A stretch of 43,614 nt of DNA from Pseudomonas fluorescens (GCF_902497895.1 NZ_CABVHQ010000051.1:1-43614); one strand, 5' to 3'. Counted from the first letter of the stretch, positions 24,431-33,174 are shown. Numbers and translations are program-made. The notes: a model not told the origin generated them from the sequence alone.

Positions 24431-25507
24431 ATGGCTGATTTACCGATCAACGACCTAAACGTCGCCTCCAACGAGACCCTGATCACTCCCGATCAACTCA
24501 AGCGTGAGATTCCTTTGAGTGACGCTGCCCTGCGCACCGTGACCAAGGGCCGCGAGGTGATTCGCAACATTCTCGATGGCACCGACCACCGCTTGTTCGT
24601 CGTTATCGGGCCTTGCTCGATCCACGACCTCAAGGCGGCGCATGAATATGCCGAGCGCCTCAAGGCACTCGCTGCTGAAGTGTCCGACACCCTTTATCTG
24701 GTGATGCGGGTCTATTTCGAGAAGCCGCGCACCACCGTCGGCTGGAAAGGCTTGATCAACGATCCTTACCTGGACGACTCGTTCAAGATTCAGGACGGCC
24801 TGCATATCGGTCGTCAATTGCTGCTGGATCTGGCCGAAATGGGCCTGCCTACTGCAACCGAAGCCCTCGATCCGATCTCGCCGCAGTACCTGCAGGACCT
24901 GATCAGCTGGTCGGCCATCGGCGCACGTACCACCGAATCCCAGACTCACCGTGAAATGGCTTCCGGCCTGTCCTCGGCGGTCGGTTTCAAGAACGGCACC
25001 GACGGTGGCCTGACCGTGGCGATCAACGCCCTGCAGTCGGTTTCCAGCCCTCACCGCTTCCTCGGCATCAACCAGGAAGGCGGCGTGTCGATCGTCACCA
25101 CCAAGGGCAACGCCTACGGTCACGTGGTGCTGCGCGGTGGCAATGGCAAGCCGAACTACGATTCGGTCAGCGTCGCGCTCTGCGAGCAAGCGCTGAACAA
25201 GGCGAAGATCAAACCGAACATCATGGTCGATTGCAGCCACGCCAACTCCAACAAGGACCCGGCGTTGCAACCGCTGGTGATGGAGAACGTCGCCAACCAG
25301 ATCCTCGAAGGCAATCAGTCGATCATCGGCTTGATGGTCGAGAGCCATCTGAACTGGGGCAGCCAGGCGATTCCGAAAGACCTGGCCGACCTGCAATACG
25401 GTGTTTCCGTTACCGATGCCTGCATCGACTGGACCGCTACCGAAAATACCTTGCGCAGCATGCACGCCAAGCTCAAGGATGTACTGCCCAAGCGCGTTCG
25501 CGGGTAA
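24431..25507 (+). CDS. Type I (alpha) DAHP synthase
   Basis: The 358-residue enzyme catalyses the first shikimate step and belongs to the AroF/G/H family: VVIGPCSIHDLKAAHEYA near 57-74, MRVYFEKPRTTVGWKGL, GARTTESQTHREMASGLSS and VDCSHANSNKDP. These carry PEP, erythrose 4-phosphate and metal ligands (C in GPCS, H in CSHA). Which aromatic amino acid inhibits it cannot be read with certainty. TAAAAT near 24363-24368 is a possible -10. A second, unrelated DAHP synthase is at 9222-10568. Confidence 0.95.
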   Translation: MADLPINDLNVASNETLITPDQLKREIPLSDAALRTVTKGREVIRNILDGTDHRLFVVIGPCSIHDLKAAHEYAERLKALAAEVSDTLYLVMRVYFEKPRTTVGWKGLINDPYLDDSFKIQDGLHIGRQLLLDLAEMGLPTATEALDPISPQYLQDLISWSAIGARTTESQTHREMASGLSSAVGFKNGTDGGLTVAINALQSVSSPHRFLGINQEGGVSIVTTKGNAYGHVVLRGGNGKPNYDSVSVALCEQALNKAKIKPNIMVDCSHANSNKDPALQPLVMENVANQILEGNQSIIGLMVESHLNWGSQAIPKDLADLQYGVSVTDACIDWTATENTLRSMHAKLKDVLPKRVRG

Positions 25508-25526
25508 CCTGTAGAGAGGGGCTTAC

Positions 25527-25720
25527 TGTGGCGAGGGGGCTTGCCCCCGCTGGAGCGCTATCCGTAGCAGCTGCCGAAGGCTGCGTTCGGCCGCGCAGCG
25601 GTCGTAAAACCAGGCACTGCGGTTTTACAGGTTGACCGTGGCGGCAGGATTTACGACTGCTGCGCAGCCGAACGCAGGCTTCGCCAGCTGCTACGCGGAT
25701 CGCGTAACGGCTTCGCCACA
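25527..25720. repeat. Compound REP element
   Basis: A head TGTGGCGAGGGGGCTTGCCC at 25527-25546 is followed by an inverted pair of the GTAGCAGCTGCCGAAGG class: 25564-25590 and 25668-25695. Between them, TTACGACTGCTGCGCAG and GCGCAGCGGTCGTAAAA extend the arms. A degenerate tail (GGCTTCGCCACA) closes the outer head. Most of the gap from 25508 to 25807 is this repeat plus the terminator; no gene is seen. Confidence 0.8.
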
Positions 25721-25751
25721 AGGTGTTGTGTTCGACGAACAATTTGCTGGT

Positions 25752-25787
25752 AAAAAACCGGAACCCCTTAAGGATTCCGGTTTTTTT
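25752..25787. terminator. Bidirectional terminator
   Basis: AAAAAACCGGAA pairs with TTCCGGTTTTTTT around an 11-nt loop, between the convergent DAHP synthase and SDR genes. Confidence 0.9.
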
Positions 25788-25807
25788 ATGCCTGCTGAAC
25801 CTGACGG

Positions 25808-26569
25808 TCAGATAGCCGTCGCCCCACCATCCACCGCCAGGGCGTGACCGGTAGTGAACGCCGCGCCGTCGCTGCATAGATAGAGCACGGCACTGGCAAT
25901 CTCTTCGACCGTGCCGATGCGACCCACCGGGTGCATGGCGGCGGCGAATTCGGCTTTCTTCGGATCAGCCTCGTAGGCCCGACGGAACATATCGGTGTCG
26001 ATCACTGCCGGGCAAACGGCATTGACGCGGATTTTCTTCTTCGCATATTCGATGGCCGCCGACTTGGTCAGGCCAATCACGGCGTGTTTCGACGCGGCGT
26101 AGATGCTCATCTTCGGCGCCGCACCCAGGCCGGCTACTGAAGCGGTATTGACGATGGCGCCGCCGCCCTGAGCGAGCATCAGCGGCAGCTGGTATTTCAT
26201 GCACAGCCAGACGCCCTTGACGTTGACCCCCATGATCGCGTCGAACTCATCCAGAGTGCCGTCGGCCAGCTTGCCCTTTTCGATCTCGATCCCGGCATTG
26301 TTGAAGGCGTAGTCGACCCGACCGTAGGCGCTGACCGCTTGCTCCATCAGCTGCTGCACATCGGCTTCCAGGGTAACGTTGCAACGCACGAAAACCGCAT
26401 TGCCACGGGCCGCACGAATCAGCTCCACCGTGCCCTCGCCTCCCGCCACATCCAGGTCCGCGACTACCACTTTCAAGCCTTCGGCGGCAAACGCCAGGGC
26501 CGTTGCGCGACCAATACCGGCCGCTGCGCCAGTGACCACTGCGACCTGGCCGGAAAATGTCATGCTCAT
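25808..26569 (-). CDS. Short-chain dehydrogenase/reductase
   Basis: A 253-residue classical SDR: TGAAAGIG cofactor loop (13-20), NNAG (90-93), and the catalytic set S144, Y157 and K161 in YAASK. D38 or D40 in VVVADLDVAGG after the second strand favours NAD(H) over NADP(H). The C-terminus GHALAVDGGATAI is usual. The substrate is unknown. AAGGA precedes the ATG at 26569. The divergent neighbour at 26952 is another reductase, so the pair may act in related redox steps, with a MITE between them. Confidence 0.88.
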   Translation of the reverse strand: MSMTFSGQVAVVTGAAAGIGRATALAFAAEGLKVVVADLDVAGGEGTVELIRAARGNAVFVRCNVTLEADVQQLMEQAVSAYGRVDYAFNNAGIEIEKGKLADGTLDEFDAIMGVNVKGVWLCMKYQLPLMLAQGGGAIVNTASVAGLGAAPKMSIYAASKHAVIGLTKSAAIEYAKKKIRVNAVCPAVIDTDMFRRAYEADPKKAEFAAAMHPVGRIGTVEEIASAVLYLCSDGAAFTTGHALAVDGGATAI

Positions 26570-26684
26570 TGTTATGTCCTTGATGAAATGCAGGGGATCG
26601 CAGTCTAGTCACAGCGACCCGGGGCGCGGCAGCACTATCAGAAGGCCGGTTGAACACTTATGAGTTGCAGTGATAAAGACGCGA

Positions 26685-26840
26685 GTGGCCTGTACGGCTG
26701 GTTCGTTAGCTCAAATTCGGATTCCGGAAGTCCATAGCCAAGGCGGTGTGACGAGTCATAGCCCGCTATGGCGAGGAACAGCAACGCAGGATATGGGCTC
26801 GGTAACGAAGTTGACTAACAGAACTAGCCACACAGGCCAC
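26685..26840. mobile_element. MITE-like element A, copy 2
   Basis: This 156-bp element is a close copy of 21154-21313, in the same orientation, differing by scattered substitutions and a few small indels. Ends are GTGGCCTGTACGGCTGGTTC and GAACTAGCCACACAGGCCAC. The centre has the hairpin CATAGCCCGCTATG. It lies in the divergent gap 26570-26951, so it may move or modulate the promoters of the SDR and CurA-like genes. No coding frame. Confidence 0.82.
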
Positions 26841-26951
26841 TTGTAACTATCACCACATTGGATCGCAGCCTATTCGCTGCATCGGCAAACCTTGCGACAT
26901 TGGCCTCCAGGGGCTATCAATCAGGCTTCCATTCATCATTGAGTGCCTGTC

Positions 26952-27959
26952 ATGACCGCCCAGACCAATCGCCAGTTCCTGCTCGCCAAACGCCCGGTGG
27001 GCCCGGCGACCCGCGAGACCTTCACCTATCAGCAAGTACCGGTCGGTGAACCGGCGGCGAATCAGATCCTGGTCAAGAACGAATACCTGTCACTGGATCC
27101 GGCCATGCGTGGCTGGATGAACGAAGGCAAGTCCTATATTCCGCCGGTGGGCATTGGCGAAGTGATGCGCGCGCTGGGCGTTGGCAAGGTCGTGGCTTCG
27201 AACAATCCGGGCTTTGCCGTTGGCGACTACGTCAGCGGTGCCCTGGGGGTGCAGGATTATTTCCTCGGCGAGCCGCGCGGATTCCACAAAGTCGATCCGA
27301 ACCTGGCACCGCTGCCGCGCTATTTGTCAGCGCTGGGCATGACCGGAATGACCGCGTACTTCGCCCTGCTTGACGTCGGCGCTCCCAAGGCCGGTGAAAC
27401 TGTGGTGATCTCGGGCGCGGCGGGTGCGGTGGGCAGCATTGCCGGGCAGATTGCCAAGATCAAGGGTTGCCGCGTGGTGGGCATCGCCGGTGGCCAGGAC
27501 AAGTGCCAATTCCTGATCGACGAGTTGGGCTTCGATGGCGCCATCGATTACAAAAGTGAAGACGTGGTCGCCGGGCTCAAGCGCGAATGCCCGAAAGGTG
27601 TCGACGTGTATTTCGATAACGTCGGCGGCGATATTCTCGATGCGGTGCTCAGCCGGCTGAACATGAAGGCTCGTGTGGTGATCTGCGGCGCCATCAGCCA
27701 GTACAACAACAAAGAAGCGGTGAAAGGCCCGGCCAACTACCTTTCGCTGCTGGTCAACCGTGCACGCATGGAAGGCTTTGTGGTGATGGACTATGCCGCT
27801 CAATACGCCGCCGCCGGGCAGGAAATGGCCGGCTGGATGGCCAAGGGGCAGCTCAAGAGCAAGGAAGATATTGTCGAAGGGCTGGAGACATTCCCGGAAA
27901 CCCTGATGAAACTGTTCAGTGGCGAGAACTTTGGCAAGTTGGTGTTGAAGGTTTCTTAA
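26952..27959 (+). CDS. NADP-dependent oxidoreductase (CurA/leukotriene B4 dehydrogenase-like)
   Basis: A 335-residue zinc-free medium-chain reductase. It has the family's YLSLDPAMRGWMNEGKSYIPP segment (about 45-65), the nucleotide loop SGAAGAVGSIAG (154-165), and VYFDNVGGDILDAVL. Relatives such as E. coli CurA reduce double bonds of alpha,beta-unsaturated ketones, so detoxification of reactive enones is plausible. Start choice is uncertain: ATG at 26952 or an in-frame GTG at 26943, neither with a strong ribosome site. It is divergent from the SDR gene. Confidence 0.88.
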   Translation: MTAQTNRQFLLAKRPVGPATRETFTYQQVPVGEPAANQILVKNEYLSLDPAMRGWMNEGKSYIPPVGIGEVMRALGVGKVVASNNPGFAVGDYVSGALGVQDYFLGEPRGFHKVDPNLAPLPRYLSALGMTGMTAYFALLDVGAPKAGETVVISGAAGAVGSIAGQIAKIKGCRVVGIAGGQDKCQFLIDELGFDGAIDYKSEDVVAGLKRECPKGVDVYFDNVGGDILDAVLSRLNMKARVVICGAISQYNNKEAVKGPANYLSLLVNRARMEGFVVMDYAAQYAAAGQEMAGWMAKGQLKSKEDIVEGLETFPETLMKLFSGENFGKLVLKVS

Positions 27960-27983
27960 GGTCGGATACCGCGGTGCATGCGT

Positions 27984-28061
27984 AAAAAGATCGCAGCCTA
28001 TCGGCAGCGCCTACGGGATTGATGTACACCCTGTAGGAGCTGCCGCAGGCTGCGATCTTTT
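27984..28061. repeat. REP pair (BIME), GTAGGAGCTGCCGCAGG class
   Basis: A minus-strand copy at 27984-28013 (with changes: CAGCCTATCGGCAGCGCCTA) faces a plus-strand consensus copy at 28033-28061. It lies between convergent genes, like the pair at 4953-5054. Confidence 0.85.
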
Positions 28062-28066
28062 GATCT

Positions 28067-28765
28067 TTACGCCAGTTCGGCCACCACCGCCGCCAGCGCT
28101 TTCGCCGGATCGGCCGCCTGGCTGATCGGACGGCCGATCACCAGGTAGTCGGAACCGGCATCCAGCGCCTGACGTGGGGTGAGGATACGCCGCTGATCGT
28201 CCTGGGCACTGCCCGCCGGACGAATCCCCGGCGTCACCAATTGCAGGGACGGATGCGCGGCTTTCAAGGCCTGGGCTTCCAGTGCCGAGCAGACCAGACC
28301 GTCCATCCCGGCTTTTTCCGCCAATGCCGCGAGACGCAGCACTTGCTCCTGAGGCTCGATGTCCAGACCGATTCCCGCCAGGTCCTCGCGTTCCATGCTG
28401 GTCAGCACGGTCACGCCGATCAACAGCGGCTGGGGACCGCTACGCTGGTCGAGCACTTCACGGCAGGCGGCCATCATGCGCAAACCGCCGGAGCAATGGA
28501 CGTTGACCATCCACACGCCCATTTCTGCGGCAGCCCTGACGGCCATCGCGGTGGTGTTCGGGATATCGTGGAATTTCAAGTCGAGGAAGACTTCGAAACC
28601 TTTGTCACGCAAGGTCCCGACGATCTCCGCGGCACAGCTGGTGAAGAGTTCCTTGCCGACTTTGACCCGGCACAGTTTCGGGTCCAGCTGATCGGCCAGC
28701 TTCAGCGCGGCGTCACGGGTGGGGAAATCCAGGGCGACGATGATAGGAGTCTGGCAGGCGGACAT
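28067..28765 (-). CDS. pyrF: Orotidine 5'-phosphate decarboxylase
   Basis: The enzyme makes UMP from OMP, the last step of pyrimidine synthesis. The 232-residue sequence has the active-site segment DLKFHDIPNT with D62, K64 and D67, the first-strand IVALDFP, and the C-terminal phosphate loop region ending YLVIGRPISQAADP. Length is right for bacterial type I PyrF. I start at 28765; the frame extends to 28852 without family likeness. The PerM-like gene lies about 100 bp upstream on the same strand. Confidence 0.96.
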   Translation of the reverse strand: MSACQTPIIVALDFPTRDAALKLADQLDPKLCRVKVGKELFTSCAAEIVGTLRDKGFEVFLDLKFHDIPNTTAMAVRAAAEMGVWMVNVHCSGGLRMMAACREVLDQRSGPQPLLIGVTVLTSMEREDLAGIGLDIEPQEQVLRLAALAEKAGMDGLVCSALEAQALKAAHPSLQLVTPGIRPAGSAQDDQRRILTPRQALDAGSDYLVIGRPISQAADPAKALAAVVAELA

Positions 28766-28868
28766 GAGTAGGCTCTCGGGCAAGTCGAAATCGGCGCGCA
28801 TTGTAGCGGAACCCGCATCAATGCGGGACCCAATGATCGGTAATTCATTCACAAGGCTGACGTGCGGA

Positions 28869-29921
28869 TCAGCGCTTGTCGTTCACTTTTACCTGACTGG
28901 TGCTCCAATCGGTCAACAGGCTATAGGCCACGGCCAGCAGGGTCGGACCGATGAACAGGCCGATAAAGCCAAACGCAATCAAGCCGCCAAACACCCCGAG
29001 CAGGACGATGACCAGCGGTAGATTGCCACCGCGGCTGATCAGGTAGGGTTTGAGCACGTTGTCGACGCCACTGATGATGAACATGCCCCAGAGCCCGAGG
29101 AACACCGCCATGCCGTAGTCGCCTTTCCACGCCAGCCAGGCAGTCGCGGGAATCCACACCAGCGGCGGGCCCATGGGGATCAGGCTGAGCATGAAAGTGA
29201 CGATACCCAGTACCAGCGCGCCCGGCACACCGGCGATCAGGAACCCGACCAACGCCAGGACCGCCTGCGCCGCCGCCGTGCCAATCACGCCATTGACCAC
29301 CCGTTGTACCGTGCCCGCCACCAGCTCGATGTAATAACCGGCGCGATCGCCGATCAGCCGTTCCAGCAGACGATGGACGAACATCGCCAGGCGCGGCCCG
29401 TCGCGATAGAAGAAAAACACAAAGACGATGCTCAAGGTCAGCTCGAGAATCCCGCCGCCGATCTGCGCGCTGCGCGCCAGCAACCAGTTGCCGACCTGCC
29501 CCAGATAGGGTTTGACCGCGAGCATCATCGCCGCGCCCTGTTGGTCGATGCTGTTCCAGATCCCGAGCAGCCGCCCGCCGACAAAGGGAATACCCCCCAG
29601 CCAAGTAGGTGCTTCGGGCAGGCCATCGACCTGCACGTCCTTGATAAACGCCACGGCGTCACGCACGTGATCGGCCAGATTGAAGCCGAGCCAGACCAGC
29701 GGAACCGCCACCAGCAACATCCAGCCGAGGGTCAGGAGCGCTGCGGCCAGGGACTCGCGGTCATTGAGCCAGCGGGTCAGCAAACGCATCAGCGGCCAAC
29801 TGGCAAAGGCCAGTACCGCGCCCCAGAACAGCGCCGACCAGAACGGCGCCATGACCCAGAAGCTGGCGCCGAACAGCACCAGGAGCAGGATCTGCACCAA
29901 CAGGCGATCGTTATTGGGCAT
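28869..29921 (-). CDS. AI-2E/PerM-family membrane transporter
   Basis: The 350-residue protein has about eight hydrophobic segments and the AI-2E family pattern: N-terminal pair (LLVQILLLVLFGASFWVMAP), a central soluble-looking part, and a C-terminal cluster with LSLIPMGPPLVWIPA and GLFIGPTLLAVAYSL. Members have been linked to autoinducer-2 or ion transport; the substrate here is unknown. The ATG at 29921 follows CACGAGAT; upstream extension to 30029 lies in the spacer to the DUF4892 gene. It probably continues the same-strand run starting at 33174. Confidence 0.85.
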   Translation of the reverse strand: MPNNDRLLVQILLLVLFGASFWVMAPFWSALFWGAVLAFASWPLMRLLTRWLNDRESLAAALLTLGWMLLVAVPLVWLGFNLADHVRDAVAFIKDVQVDGLPEAPTWLGGIPFVGGRLLGIWNSIDQQGAAMMLAVKPYLGQVGNWLLARSAQIGGGILELTLSIVFVFFFYRDGPRLAMFVHRLLERLIGDRAGYYIELVAGTVQRVVNGVIGTAAAQAVLALVGFLIAGVPGALVLGIVTFMLSLIPMGPPLVWIPATAWLAWKGDYGMAVFLGLWGMFIISGVDNVLKPYLISRGGNLPLVIVLLGVFGGLIAFGFIGLFIGPTLLAVAYSLLTDWSTSQVKVNDKR

Positions 29922-29991
29922 GAAAGATCTCGTGAAAGGGTCAACCAATAAGAGTAGGCGAACGGCACAGGGCTCGGTCGCCTTGATACAT

Positions 29992-30810
29992 TTATCGCAG
30001 TAGTTCGATATGCAGACCCTGGGCTTCATTGCTACCCGTTTCCATCCGCGCCGCTCGCACGCCTTGCCCGATCAGTGCCTGGCGCCAGGTCTCGGCATGG
30101 GGCCCGGAAACACTGACCCGCATCGTGGTGTCGAGGTTCAGTCCGCGTGACAGCAACGTCAGCCAGGCCGGTAACGGCTCACCGTCGAGCCTGGGAAAGT
30201 CCAGCTCACCGGTGTCCTTGAGCTGACGCAACAAGGTCGCGGAAGTCGGCATCAGCTCGCCAAGGGCTGTGCTGGCGTCAAATTGCTCGACATGCAGGTA
30301 TGCCCGGCGATTACCGCGAGTGATGCTGTACAGGGCCACCAGCGAATTGTCCTGGGGAGGCGCCAGGCGCAACAGCAGGTAAGCCTGCTGCTCGTCGGAG
30401 CCATAGAGCTTGGCATTGCCGAAGACCTCGTTGGCCCACAGGCTGCTTTCTCCGCAATCGCGGGCCTGGCACCAGAACAACAACTCTGCACCCTGCTGCT
30501 GCAAGGCTTCACGGGCCGCGGTGAAGGCGGCGGTGGACGAATGCTCGGGCGGCAACTGGTAGGTCACGGAAGTGACTTGCCCGCGAGCGCTGACCTGACC
30601 GTCGAAGCGCAGCTGGCCGCTGATCTTGCGGATCGAACCCAAAGGATAGATCCGTTCCAGCTCGGCGGTTGGCCGGTAATCAACAATCTGCGCATCGGGC
30701 AAACGCGGCACTATGGGTAAATCCTGGCTGCCGGGAACATCGGCAGCGAACAACAACGGACCGAAACAGGCCAGCCCGAGCATACTGATTAAACGCATGG
30801 GTACTCTCAT
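29992..30810 (-). CDS. DUF4892-domain exported protein
   Basis: A 272-residue protein with a signal peptide (about 1-22, hydrophobic LISMLGLACFGPLLFA with a likely cleavage after AA). The mature part resembles the DUF4892 family of pseudomonads, and includes ISGQLRFDGQVSARGQVTSV and a pair of cysteines in WCQARDCGESSLW that may form a disulfide in the periplasm. Function unknown. Its first ATG overlaps the GST stop by 4 bp (ATGA); an internal ATG at 30798 has a better GAGAG site. Confidence 0.82.
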   Translation of the reverse strand: MRVPMRLISMLGLACFGPLLFAADVPGSQDLPIVPRLPDAQIVDYRPTAELERIYPLGSIRKISGQLRFDGQVSARGQVTSVTYQLPPEHSSTAAFTAAREALQQQGAELLFWCQARDCGESSLWANEVFGNAKLYGSDEQQAYLLLRLAPPQDNSLVALYSITRGNRRAYLHVEQFDASTALGELMPTSATLLRQLKDTGELDFPRLDGEPLPAWLTLLSRGLNLDTTMRVSVSGPHAETWRQALIGQGVRAARMETGSNEAQGLHIELLR

Positions 30811-31466
30811 CGGATCAGCATGGCCTGAGCGCCTTTGACGATACTCGCATCGTCGATGCGCGGCGGCACCAGCAAGCCGCGCTGCACGGCCGGGCGGGCC
30901 TCAAGGGTCGCCATCCAGCGCTGCAAGGCCGGCAAACCATCTACCGAAACCCCGGACCACTCATGGCCACGAACCCAGGGAAAGGTCGCGATGTCGGCGA
31001 TGCTGTAATCGCCGGCCAGAAACTCGACCCCTTGCAGGCGAGTGTCCAGCACTTCATACAAGCGACGGGTTTCATGTTGATAGCGGTTGATGGCGCCCTG
31101 AAGCTTTTCCGGGAAATAGCGGAAAAACACATTGGCCTGGCCCTGCATCGGACCGATGCCGCTCATCTGGAACATCAACCACTGGATTACCAGCGAGCGC
31201 CCCTTGGGGTCCCGGGGCATGAGTTTGCCGGTCAGCTCGGCCAGATAGATGAGGATTGCTCCAGATTCGAACACGGCGAAGTCGCCATTGGCGCGGTCGA
31301 CAATCGCCGGGATCCGGCCATTGGGATTGATCTTGAGAAAATCGGCAGCCTTCTGTTCCTTTTTGTCGAAACTCAAGGCATGCACTTTATAGGGCAGGCC
31401 GAGTTCCTCGAGCACGATAGAGACCTTGTGGCCATTCGGGGTCGCAGCGGTATAGAGATCTATCAT
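30807..31466 (-). CDS. Glutathione S-transferase (YfcG/nu-class-like)
   Basis: The 219-residue protein has the thioredoxin-like GST N-domain: MIDLYTAATPNGHKVSIVLE, with the T-P-N-G motif (9-12) of the YfcG/YghU (nu) class, and NPNGRIPAIVD plus ESGAILIYLAE, the glutathione-binding segments. Nu-class enzymes often act as disulfide-bond reductases with two glutathiones. The GGGAGAC site precedes the ATG at 31466. It lies 50 bp after the upstream hydrolase and overlaps the DUF4892 start. Confidence 0.9.
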   Translation of the reverse strand: MIDLYTAATPNGHKVSIVLEELGLPYKVHALSFDKKEQKAADFLKINPNGRIPAIVDRANGDFAVFESGAILIYLAELTGKLMPRDPKGRSLVIQWLMFQMSGIGPMQGQANVFFRYFPEKLQGAINRYQHETRRLYEVLDTRLQGVEFLAGDYSIADIATFPWVRGHEWSGVSVDGLPALQRWMATLEARPAVQRGLLVPPRIDDASIVKGAQAMLIR

Positions 31467-31516
31467 GGTTGTCTCCCATTTCAACCCGCCCAGCCTCGAC
31501 AGTTGCCCGCTGCAAG

Positions 31517-32371
31517 TCAAGGCACGGCGAAGAACCGATTGAAACAGTCTGCGACAAGGACGGCGCCGGACTCGTCATTAAGATGCAAATGATGGCCGCC
31601 AGGCAGCTGTTCACGGCTAAAGGGTAGACGCTCCAGCAATTCCGGATGCTGCGCCAGCATGCCATCTGCGGCGACCACCAGCCGGGTCGGGCAACTGATG
31701 CGCTGGACGAAGGTCAAGGCCTGCTCTTCGGTCAGACGCAGCGGCGAAGCCAGCGTCAGGCGGCTGTCGCTGCGCCAGGTATAGCCGCCCGGCACCGGCA
31801 TCAGCCCGCGCTGGGCCAATAACTCCGCCGCTTCCCGACTGACCGCCACCAGGCCTTTCATGCGTGCCTCGATGGCCCGGTCCAGGGTGCTGTAGACCGG
31901 TTTGCGCTTGTCCTGCAGATCCAGTTGCGCTTGCAGGGCCATGCCCATTCGCTCGGCCGCATTGTCGCTTTTCGCGGTAGGAGGAATGACCCCGTCGATC
32001 AGCGCCAGATGGCTCACGCGCTCCGGCAGCGCGCCGGCCAGCACCAGCGATACGATCGCCCCCAGTGAGTGCCCGAGCAGGGCAAAGCGCTTCCAGCCGA
32101 GCTGCTCGGCGACTTGCAGCACGTCGTAGACGTAATCCCACAGCGCGTAACTGGCACCCGCTGGCCGATGCCCGGAATGACCATGCCCGGCCATGTCCAG
32201 CGCCACGATGCGCAAACCCGAGAGCTTGGGCGCCAGCCGCGCGAAGCTGTTGGCATTGTCCAGCCAGCCGTGCAAGGCAATGACCGGCAGGCCGTCTTCC
32301 GGGCCAAACAAGTGTGCGGCCAATTCGATATGCGGCAGGCTCAGGCGGACTTCTTCAACCGGGGCTTTCAT
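31517..32371 (-). CDS. Alpha/beta-fold hydrolase
   Basis: A 284-residue hydrolase with the oxyanion segment LHGWLDNANSF, nucleophile elbow GHSLG (serine at 102), and the late histidine in LPGGHHLHL. The acid residue is likely D in VVAADGM. It could be an esterase, lipase or thioesterase; substrate not readable. The ATG at 32371 overlaps the stop of the upstream hydrolase by 4 bp (ATGA), which decides the start over an upstream TTG. Confidence 0.87.
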   Translation of the reverse strand: MKAPVEEVRLSLPHIELAAHLFGPEDGLPVIALHGWLDNANSFARLAPKLSGLRIVALDMAGHGHSGHRPAGASYALWDYVYDVLQVAEQLGWKRFALLGHSLGAIVSLVLAGALPERVSHLALIDGVIPPTAKSDNAAERMGMALQAQLDLQDKRKPVYSTLDRAIEARMKGLVAVSREAAELLAQRGLMPVPGGYTWRSDSRLTLASPLRLTEEQALTFVQRISCPTRLVVAADGMLAQHPELLERLPFSREQLPGGHHLHLNDESGAVLVADCFNRFFAVP

Positions 32372-33174
32372 GCGCAATTTCGCTCGCTGCGGCTTTCCCA
32401 GCGACTGAATAGATTCTTCAGCAGCGTGGCAGTGTCCTGTGGACGCTCAAGGGGAAACATGTGCCCGCCAGGCATGGTCAGCGACTCGCCAAAGGGCAGG
32501 CGCCCGACTGAACTGGCGTGATGGCGCATCACTACCCGGCTTTGGCTCCCGCGGACTACCGCCAACGGCACTTTCAACTGCCGTGCGCGACCCGGGCTGG
32601 TATGCGGTACGCCGCGGTAGATGCTGATTTCCGTCGCCGGATCGAAACTCAAGCGCAAGCGATCGCCGACCTTGTGCAAGCCATGTTGCAGGTAAGCGTC
32701 GAAGCATTCCGGGTCGAAGCTGCGAAACAGGGTTTTCCCGGCGAAGTAAAGGCGTGCGGCGTCCAGATCGGCGAACTCTTCCCGTCGTCCCAGGGTGCGG
32801 CCGGCCGGGGTCAGCCGATCGATAAAGCCAAAGCGCTTGGCGGCGCGGATCACCCACTGATCGGCGCGGGTCAGTACCGGCGAATCGAGCATCACCACGC
32901 CGCGATAGAGTTGTGGACAACGCAAGGCCGCGTGCAGATGCAGGACACCACCAAAGGAATGGCCAACGCCCCATACCGGTTCCGGCTGCTGCTCAAGGTG
33001 ATGAATCAGTTCATCCACCAGGTTCAGCCAGTTGTCGTCCACCGGGAAACGCGGGTCATGGGCGTGTTGCTGCAGATGGGCAACCTCATACTCCGGCGCC
33101 AGCGCGGCGAACAACTTTCCGTAAGTGGCCGAAGGGAAGCCATTGGCGTGAGCGAAAAATATCTGCTGCGACAT
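32368..33174 (-). CDS. Alpha/beta-fold hydrolase
   Basis: A 268-residue hydrolase with IFFAHANGFPSATY, the elbow GHSFG (serine 73) and the late histidine in TMPGGHMFPLE. It differs clearly from its neighbour at 31517-32371 apart from the fold, so this is not a simple duplication. Start at 33174 (MSQQIFFAHANGF); the open frame upstream runs into the REP repeat and is not coding. It is the first gene of the run 33174 to 29992 on the minus strand. Substrate unknown. Confidence 0.87.
   Translation of the reverse strand: MSQQIFFAHANGFPSATYGKLFAALAPEYEVAHLQQHAHDPRFPVDDNWLNLVDELIHHLEQQPEPVWGVGHSFGGVLHLHAALRCPQLYRGVVMLDSPVLTRADQWVIRAAKRFGFIDRLTPAGRTLGRREEFADLDAARLYFAGKTLFRSFDPECFDAYLQHGLHKVGDRLRLSFDPATEISIYRGVPHTSPGRARQLKVPLAVVRGSQSRVVMRHHASSVGRLPFGESLTMPGGHMFPLERPQDTATLLKNLFSRWESRSERNCA

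Noticed and set aside
24455..25465. A 336-codon frame antisense to the type I DAHP synthase
   Set aside because: The plus-strand enzyme is complete; the antisense product looks like random GC-rich translation.
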